From NCBI RefSeq assembly GCF_009905375.1, contig NC_133647.1:79591583-79655582 (forward strand): 64,000 nucleotides of DNA, in the 5' to 3' direction. The notes under the pieces are model-generated. The model was not told the DNA's origin, searched no databases, and saw only the letters and a list, made by a program, of their open reading frames with translations. Both the position numbers and the translations under genes were made by a program. This stretch comes from Apium graveolens. Its lineage: Eukaryota > Streptophyta > Magnoliopsida > Apiales > Apiaceae. Position 1 is the stretch's first letter. Each line of letters starts with the position of its first letter. Positions 57,252 to 64,000 of the stretch are shown one piece after another.

Positions 57252-57256
57252 GAATT
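57252..57256. repeat. Target-site duplication GAATT, left copy
   Basis: Pairs with 58963-58967. Confidence 0.9.
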
Positions 57257-58962
57257 TGAAGGGTTTTTAGCACATAAACACAGCGAAAACATAAATTTAA
57301 TCTTAAAAAAAACGAAACCCTCCGCAGGATCCATGCAAAAAAATAATATTTAATTCGTAGTTCAGTGTGTTTACCTTAAGAAGCTTTACGTTAATGGAAA
57401 GATGGAGGTCTTTAATAATGATCCAAGGACGATGAACGGAGATCCTTAGCAGCTGTTCCTCAAGTGTGAAGCACTCCACCGGTATCCACCAAGAAAACGA
57501 TGTAATGAAGGAGGAGGAGATGGAGAGAATTAGGGTTTTGTAAATCTTTTTGGTTGAGGCAAAAATAGGGTTTATAATAGTATATTTATAGGCAAAATTT
57601 CAGCTGAAAATTTTCCCATAAAATATTATTATTATTAACCCTTTATTATTCTCACTAATAATTAAAACATCTTTTAATTATTAATCCTTTTTCTAAACTC
57701 TTTAGAAATAATTCTCTCACTTGATTTAATTTCCCAAAATATAATTCTTAATTAATAATATTAAGAACCTTTTCTTAGTTAATTTATAATCAATTAAATC
57801 TCATTTAATCAATTATTAAATTTGTCAATTAATTATTTATTTCATAAATAAATAATTATCAGCCATTATTAATTAATTCATCCACCATTAAATCATTATC
57901 TTTTATGGTGTGACCATGTAGGTTCAATATTAAGCCGGTAGTAGAAATAAATAATAATAAAACTATTTTATCATTATTTATATAAATTCTCTAATTCATT
58001 AAATATGATTAATTAATTAATCATATTTATTCTACATCGTGAGGGATACTTCTCAGCATATCGCGACTATCCGGATAATACGAATTCACTGCTTAGAATA
58101 CCAAGAACCTATTCAGTGAGTGGTTACCGTACAATTAATTCCTTCTACCCTGCAATGTCATGATTAAATACAAGGCATGGAACTTGTGTCAAGCCTATCT
58201 TATTTAATCACTTGCTTTCCCATTCACTATGCTTAATTCTATTTAATATAAATTAGAAACTCCTTTCTAATTTCATTCACTCTGGCCAGAGATTCCTGAA
58301 CTAACATAAGTGGATCAGCATTGAACATTCTCTTCCTACACTGAAAGGGGTAGATCCTTTATTGATCATACACTATCTTCGTGTACAAATTCCTATACCC
58401 AGTAGAGCCCTTATAATTGTCCCTTGAGACTAAGAACTAAACCGAAGCATAGTTCAGTGTACACAAGGTGACTATGATGACCTCAAGTCTATGGATACTT
58501 GTACAACTATCACTATGTGAACAACTGCTGACACGTGAGTGAACTTCATCAGTTGTTCAGCTGTGTGAGTCATGTTCAGTGAACTTATTCTATAATAAGC
58601 ACCTACATACTAGCTATAGTGTCACCACACAAATGTCTATGAGAACAGACATCCTTCATAATGAAGCAAGCATAGTATGTACCGATCTTTGCAGATTATT
58701 AATTACCAGTTAGTAATCCTACGACCAGGAACTATTTAGGTTTAGAGTTATCATCTTTTAGGTCTCATTATTATGATCTCATCACAATCCATAAAAAGCT
58801 TTACTCTAAACTGTGGTATATCTTATTTATACATTTAAATAGATAGAGCCCGCAATAAAAACATAACAAGCCTTTTATTAATATCAATGAAATCAAAATA
58901 GATTACATAAAAGTTATTCCTAAATCCTCATACATGATTGGACTTAGGACATATCTCTTTCA
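57257..58962 (-). mobile_element. 1.7 kb solo LTR in copia C gag
   Basis: Minus strand TGAAAGAGATATGTCC... to ...AAAAACCCTTCA, 1,706 bp, with perfect GAATT duplications. No internal coding and no repeat of its ends inside, so it is a solo LTR or an LTR-only derivative. A TATA-like TATAAATA (57584-57592, minus strand) lies ~330 bases before its 3' end. Family not identified; a copia LTR is my guess. The short minus-strand ORF at 57122-57334 that crosses its border is an artefact of the junction. Confidence 0.88.
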
Positions 58963-58967
58963 GAATT
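58963..58967. repeat. Target-site duplication GAATT, right copy
   Basis: Pairs with 57252-57256. Confidence 0.9.
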
Positions 58968-61165
58968 ATCATGCACATTTTGGTTTACATGAAAATGCAT
59001 GCTATTTGCAAACATGTTATTCCAGTAAGGTAAGCTGAATGACATTTGAGGCATACTAAATGCAACATAATAAGGATTAGGTGCAAATGGCATATTAGCA
59101 AATTGTACATTCATATTCTGAGCAGGCATTACATTCATAGGCATTGCAGACATGGCGGTCATGTTGGAAAAAGAAGAAGGTGCAGACATGGGAGTAGACA
59201 TAGCAATCTTGCAATTAACAGAAAAGTGATTAACACTACCACACTTAACACAGATTTTTCTTGGTGCATATTTATCAGGTGTGTAGTTGTTATGTTTGTT
59301 AATCCCTACCTTCCCATTTCTATTGTTTTTCCTTTTAGCTTATGTCTTAACCTCAATCTTTTCCAGTCTGTCATTCAATTGCTTGATAGACATATGACCA
59401 ACATTAGCTTTCTTTTCTTTTCTAACTTGACTTGATTCTCCTGGAACAAAGTTTTTAGAAACTGATCCATATTTCTAATTCAATTTAAATAGCTTAGCTT
59501 TGCTAACTGGTTTACTCACAACCGACAGATGTGGCTCCTTGTCTCTCGACGGATAATCCTTTTGATTATCCGACGGATGATTTATATCATCCGTCGAGTC
59601 CACATCTGTGAAGATTCCTTCAACCAGATTGGAATCAAGCTTCTCTTTGCTCTTTTTCCAGGATGCATCATAAAAGGATTCTACACCTTGAACTTTAATA
59701 ATTTTAGCATGAACATCTCTAGATGATTTTCATGCTTTAATTTCTTCTTGTTCTCGTTTAAGTTGCTTTATTAAAATCTCCTCTTTCTTTAAGGATTCAG
59801 TAAGTTCATCCTTAGCAACCTTGCATTCTAATTTCAATTTTTCAAACTCAATAAATTGACACTATAGCACATTATTCCTCTCACTTAAAAACAAATTGTT
59901 TTCTTTAATTTTAGCATTTTCCTTGGTGAGGGACTTAAGTGTAACACGCAGGTAATATAACTCAGTAGACATGTCATTTATTGCATCATTACACTCAGCT
60001 TTAGACAAATGAGCTAGATTGATTTTGATTACCTGATTGCTTGATGAACTTATTTCTGTTTCATCTGACTTGGCCATTAGGGCTATATTGACATAGTTAA
60101 TTTCTTCATCTTCATCCAGTCCATCTGCAGCGCAACATATTTCTGCTTATAATCAACAGGCTCAAACTTCTTTTTGCTGGAATCAAACTTTCTACACTCA
60201 CTAGAAAAATGACCTACCAAGCCACATTTGAAACATTTGAATTTTGACTTATCAACCATGTTTCTGTTTGGCTTGGCTGCTCTAAAATTCTTCTTAAATT
60301 TGAGCTGGGCAAATCTCCTGGATAAGAATGCTAGATGCTCATCAATATCATCCATATCATCTTGGCTCAACTTTTCTTCATTTTCAGCTACCAATCCTTT
60401 ACCCTTACTTTCACAGACCTTTGATGTAGATTAAACAGCTTCCACTTTCACCTCTTTCTCCTTCTCTAGTTCAGCAACTAGTGCAATGGATCCTCCTTTC
60501 TTTCTTCCTTTCTCCATTCTTTCATCTTGCTCTATTTCAAGCTCATAGGTTTTTAGGATGCCATACAGTCTCTCCAAGGTGAACTCCTTGTAATCTTGTG
60601 AATTTCTCAATGAGACTGTCATTAGTTTCCACTCCTTTGGGAGAGATCTAAGGAACTTGAGGTTGGAGTCTTTTATCTGATAGACTCTTCCATACAGTTT
60701 TAGAGCATTCAGTAGTTTCTGAAACCTACTAAAAATATTAGTGAGTGACTCACTTTCTTCATAGTGAAAATGCTCATATTGCTGAATCAAGAGTTGCATC
60801 TTGTTCTCCCTTACTTGCTCAGTACTATCACAAATAATCTGTATTGTGTCCCAAACCTCTTTGGTTTTTTTACAGTTAATGATGTTATCAAACATATCAC
60901 CATCAACACCATTAAATAGTATGTTCATGGCCTTCTTATCTTTCCTAACTTGTTCAATGTCAAGATCAGACCATTCACGCCTAGGTTTTGGAACTGATGG
61001 TTCACTCCCTGTAGCATCTCTCATAGGGACATGAGGACCTCTTTCAATGCAATCCACATAAGCTTCATCTTGAGAAAGAAGATGTAGGTGCATCTTCACC
61101 TTCCAGTGGTGATAGTTGTCTTTATCCAAAAATGGAATTTTAACTCCAACATCCTTTTTGTCCAT
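58968..61165 (-). pseudogene. Copia C gag, main part
   Basis: Starts MDKKDVGVKIPFLDKDNYHHWKVKM at 61165 with the conserved Trp present; core VWDTIQIICDSTEQVRENKMQLL, LTNIFSRFQKLLNALKLYG and ILKTYELEIEQ intact to a TAA at 60431. Zinc knuckle C-FK-C-GLVG-H-FSSE-C (~60190-60235) intact. A frameshift and small deletion near 60110 precede a coiled coil (59862-60077) and a linker carrying the family motif (59525-59605). Stops near 59860, 59725, 59475 and 59340. A second knuckle-like CVKCGSVNHFSVNC lies at ~59215-59260, then a Met/Asn/Pro-rich segment (58944-59201). Confidence 0.85.
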
Positions 61166-61211
61166 CTTGTTGATTTTTGTGATCTTTACACTCTTTGTAC
61201 TTCAAGAACTT

Positions 61212-61223
61212 GCTCTGATACCG
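61212..61223 (-). other. Copia C primer binding site (tRNA-iMet)
   Basis: Plus strand GCTCTGATACCG, one mismatch at the last base to the initiator-Met primer site, two bases from the LTR at 61226. Confidence 0.88.
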
Positions 61224-61225
61224 AT

Positions 61226-62270
61226 TGTTATTTCCTAAACAATACAACAAGAATTACAGAAAGGGGGGTTGAATGTAATTCTGGCTACTTTTTAAGATTT
61301 TAAAAATGTTCTACCTTAATATATATAACAGTGTTTGAATTGCAATAGTGCGGAATGAAAGAGTAATAGAAGTCAAAACACTAAGTAATAAAACACAAGT
61401 TTTAAAACTTTCTGGTGGATTTGAAAGTGTCCACCAGATATATATATATATATATAATATTGAGAACTTTGTGAAGCTTTGGATAGCTCACAGCTGTTTT
61501 ACAAGTTTGAACATACAAAACTACAGAGAAATTCTTACAAAATACAGCTTGATATGTTTTTCTGAAAATAAGCTTGCTTAGTTAGATGTTCTACTTGCTA
61601 CACTTGGTTTATATATCACCAAGTTCAATGACAGTAAGATAAGATAAAAAAAAACAAAATAAATCTAGTCTAATATCATGCTACAACATTACTCTATCCA
61701 GCATCTTTGAATATCTTTACATTTGCATGGAAATGGTAATGCTTCATTGTTCTCAAAATCCTGCTTAACAGGCTGCCACATTCCTTTTGCAAACACCCGA
61801 CGCATGTGACTGTGTTATCACTATCAACAGCTATTTTGAATATAATCATCCGTCGGGATTATGTTGAACATCCGTCAGGAATATGTTGATCATCCGTCGG
61901 GAGCCTTGTAGATCATCCGTCGGGAGACTATCTGTCACTTGACTCTATTTCACTTATACAAAATTACAAGACATCTCATATTTACAATTAGCTAACCTAT
62001 TCTGCATATCAATCTAGTAGTCAACATGACTTGGAGAATCCTACAAAATCTACTAGACTAAAATATGTTGTTTACAAAAATGTGCTATAGTACTTATTTG
62101 TTACATAAGCTACACTCTCGATGGATGTCAAAGTGTTATCCGTCGAGACTATAATGTTCATCCGTTGGGACTATATAAGAACATCCGTCGAGAGCTACAA
62201 GATTCACTAAGTTAAATCTACTAAGGTGTTTTGTTTAACTTATCATCAAGTTCACAACATATTCCTAACA
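61226..62270 (-). repeat. Copia C 5' LTR
   Basis: TGTTATTTCC...ATTCCTAACA, 1,045 bp, with the AGAAAGGGGGGTTGAATG block at 61256 marking the LTR 3' side. Eight copies of CATCCGTCGGGA / ATCCGTCGAG (61850-61925, 62117-62195). TATA box at 61609-61617 between perfect 7-bp arms. Confidence 0.88.
61602..61624 (-). promoter_or_regulatory. TATA box inside a perfect hairpin, copia C LTR
   Basis: ACTTGGT (61602-61608) and ACCAAGT (61618-61624) enclose a nine-base loop with TATATA. It sits ~385 bases before the LTR 3' end on the element strand. Confidence 0.8.
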
Positions 62271-63620
62271 TTATCATAAACAAAGCAAGGTTGGTTTCAA
62301 AAGGATACTTACAGGATGAAGGAATTGATTATGATGAAACTTTTGCTCCAGTTACAAGACTTGAAGTAATAAGGATTTTCCTAGCATTTGCTGCACATTC
62401 AAATTTCAAGGTATATCAAATGGATGTGAAGAATGCATTCCTTAATGGTGAGTTGGAAGAAGAGGTTTATGTGCAACAGGCACCTGGCTTTGAAGATCCA
62501 GAATTTCCAAATTTTGTATACAAACTACTTAAGGGTCTATGAAATCAAACAAGCACCTAGAGCTTGGTAAGACACACTATCAGAATTTTTGATTAAATAT
62601 GGATTCACTAGAGGTACAATAGATAAGACTCCCTTCTAAAAGAAGTATGGTGATGATATGATCATAGTTCAGATTTATGTGGATGATATTATCTTTGGTT
62701 CTACAAATGAAAAGCTTTGCCAAAGATTCTCCAGGCTTATGCAGAGTAAATATGAAATGAGTATGATGGGGGAATTATGTTACTTTCTTGGACTTCAAGT
62801 CAGTCAAAGAAGTGATGGAATCTTCATCAGCAAAACTAAGTATGTTAAAGATTTATTGAAAAAGTTTGGCATGGTTGATTGTTCACCTGCATCTACACCT
62901 ATGTCTACAGCAACAAAGTTGGATGAAGATAAAAAGGGCAAGAGTGTAGATATTTCAAGCTATAGAGGAATGATTGGATCATTACTTTACTTGAATGCAA
63001 GTAGACCGGACATCATGTTTGCAACATGTCTGTGTGCAAGATTTCAAGTCAATCCAAAAGAATCACATTTGATGGCTGTGAAGAGAATTTTCAGATACTT
63101 GAAGAGGAATCCAAACTTGGGATTATGGTATCCTAAGGGAACTAATTTTGAAGCTGTTTGATACGCAGATGCAGATTGTGCTGGATGCAGGGTTGGCAGA
63201 AAGAGTACTAGTGGAAGCTGTCAGTTTCTTGGACAAAGACTTGTATCCTAGTATAGCAAGAAACAATAACCTGTGTCAACTTCCACAACTGAAGCTGTAT
63301 ACATAGCTACTGAAAGTTGTTGTGCTCAAGTGCTTTGTATAAGAAATCAGCTAATGGATTATGGCCTAGTGTTACACAAAATTTCAATCATGTATGACAA
63401 TACTAGTGTTATATCTATTGTGGCTAATCCAATTAATCATTCTAGGACAAAGCACATTGATGTAAGGTACCATTTTATCAGAGAACATGCTGCAAATGGT
63501 ACCATTGAGCTTTTTTTTTTCAACGGAAAAACAATTCGCTGACATTTTTACTAAACCTTTGGATGAAGCAACTTTTACTAGACTTATAGGTGAAATTGGA
63601 ATGCTTAACTCTTCATCCTA
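62271..63620 (+). pseudogene. Copia B reverse transcriptase and RNase H
   Basis: Resumes at [25 protein letters not shown], then [30 protein letters not shown] frameshift near 62535 and a stop near 62637 follow, then [16 protein letters not shown] (62670, active site intact), MSMMGELCYFLGLQV, YRGMIGSLLYLNASRPDIMFATCLCARF and LKRNPNLGLWYPKG. RNase H: a TGA at 63161 before YADADCAGC, stops near 63250 and 63270, then EAVYIATESCCAQ and MYDNTSVISI. It ends near 63620 after a frameshift in a T-run (63512-63521). The start of RT and the integrase end are missing at the 62270 junction. Confidence 0.86.
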
Positions 63621-64000
63621 AGACAAGCACTCAGCTAATGTGTTGCAGCAGATTAAGTTCTAGTAAATCAAAATTAATTTGATTTAATAGAAATTAACTG
63701 ATATATGAATTATAAATATTTCAGAAACCTCTGCATATTTATTTTTCAAATATGAAAATTCAGCGTGAAATTTTTCAAATTCTAAGAAAACTGTCTAGCT
63801 GTTACTTTACATCTTTAATATGTAAAATTAATACAAGGCAGAATCAAAGTGATCAAAAGTATATAGAGAACTGAGTTCTCGATAAGTCTAACTGACTTAT
63901 CGACAAGTCATCTTAAGACTTCTCGAGTGAGTTCTCGATAAGTCAATTTACTGACTTCTCGAGTGACTTCTCGATAAGCTTTATAATGACTTATCGACAA
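63621..64000 (+). other. Copia B 3' region before its 3' LTR
   Basis: Non-coding and AT-rich. From 63870 it has repeated GAGTTCTCGATAAGTC, GACTTATCGACAAGTC and GACTTCTCGAGTGA words, the same motif family as in the 5' LTR. No polypurine tract or LTR start is reached before the window ends. Confidence 0.65.

Larger units (their letters stand above)
53951..62270 (-). mobile_element. Copia C: 3'-truncated minus-strand copia inside copia B
   Basis: 5' LTR (61226-62270), PBS, gag (split by a solo LTR), protease, integrase, RT, RNase H, cut at ~53951 inside RNase H. The 3' end, 3' LTR and the left target duplication are missing together with the integrase end and RT start of copia B. Beyond 62270 copia B resumes in RT. 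So a clean insertion was later trimmed by one deletion on its left side. Target bases after the LTR are TTATC. Confidence 0.82.
25263..64000 (+). mobile_element. Copia B: plus-strand element hosting Tat and copia C
   Basis: Pieces of one plus-strand copia: 5' LTR 25263-26649, primer site, gag 26701-28003, then (after the Tat insertion) gag end, protease and integrase start 52036-53950, then (after copia C) RT, RNase H and 3' region 62271-64000. The gag frame is continuous across the Tat insertion. The same CTCGATAAGTC-type motif in the 5' LTR and in 63870-64000 supports that the outer pieces belong together. The 3' LTR is outside. Confidence 0.75.

Noticed and set aside
57122..57334. Minus-strand ORF MDPAEGFVFFK... 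as a gene
   Set aside because: It crosses the border between the solo LTR (to 57257) and copia C gag; a junction artefact.
62231..62542. A separate small gene starting in the copia C LTR
   Set aside because: The first 13 codons are LTR sequence (up to 62270); the rest is the copia B RT.

Overview
This window is a stack of plant LTR retrotransposons nested inside one another; I see no host gene. Everything recognisable is retroelement sequence: Ty1/copia polyproteins with initiator-Met-tRNA primer sites, a Ty3/gypsy Athila-type element with a tRNA-Asp primer site, a Ty3/gypsy Tat/Retand-type element with a second (archaeal-type) RNase H and an antisense ORF, and solo LTRs. This combination points to a large-genome flowering plant, probably a eudicot. 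The copia proteins remind me of Apiaceae elements, but that is a weak impression.

Nesting as I read it. The oldest layer is a minus-strand copia (E), seen only as part of its 3' LTR (22379-24250) and its 3' internal end (24251-25262). A minus-strand copia (A, 599-22378, running off the left edge) appears to lie inside E's LTR. A received an Athila gypsy (5998-20718), which received a 3.6 kb solo LTR (11717-15351, target duplication GTCAG). A second copy of that long LTR cuts A at position 598. To the right, a plus-strand copia (B, 25263 to beyond 64000) sits in E. B was cut by the Tat gypsy (28004-52035) and by a minus-strand copia (C, about 53951-62270). The Tat element was cut by copia D (37453-48883, duplication GTCCG), and C by a 1.7 kb solo LTR (57257-58962, duplication GAATT).

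Four insertions can be verified inside the window because removing element plus one target copy gives back a continuous reading frame or a matching 5-bp duplication: both TSD-flanked solo LTRs, copia D, and Tat in B. Two other junctions (Athila/A and C/B) are not clean: one side of each insert is missing together with several hundred bases of its host. All polyproteins are broken by stops, frameshifts and active-site changes. Many stops are CAA, CAG or CGA codons turned into TAA, TAG or TGA, as expected from deamination of methylated cytosine in silenced elements.

The most interesting signals are not genes. (1) In several unrelated LTRs the TATA box lies in the loop of a perfect inverted repeat (11-bp arms in Tat and copia B, 7-bp in C, 6-bp in D). 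(2) Each copia family carries its own short degenerate motif clustered in its LTR; in C and D the same motif recurs in coding linkers, and in B and D it recurs in the 3' region. (3) Tat carries two unrelated arrays of about 78-bp units, one after the integrase and one before the 3' LTR. (4) Copia, Athila and Tat elements all carry a large accessory ORF after their enzymatic genes, and the Athila and copia versions may share a domain.
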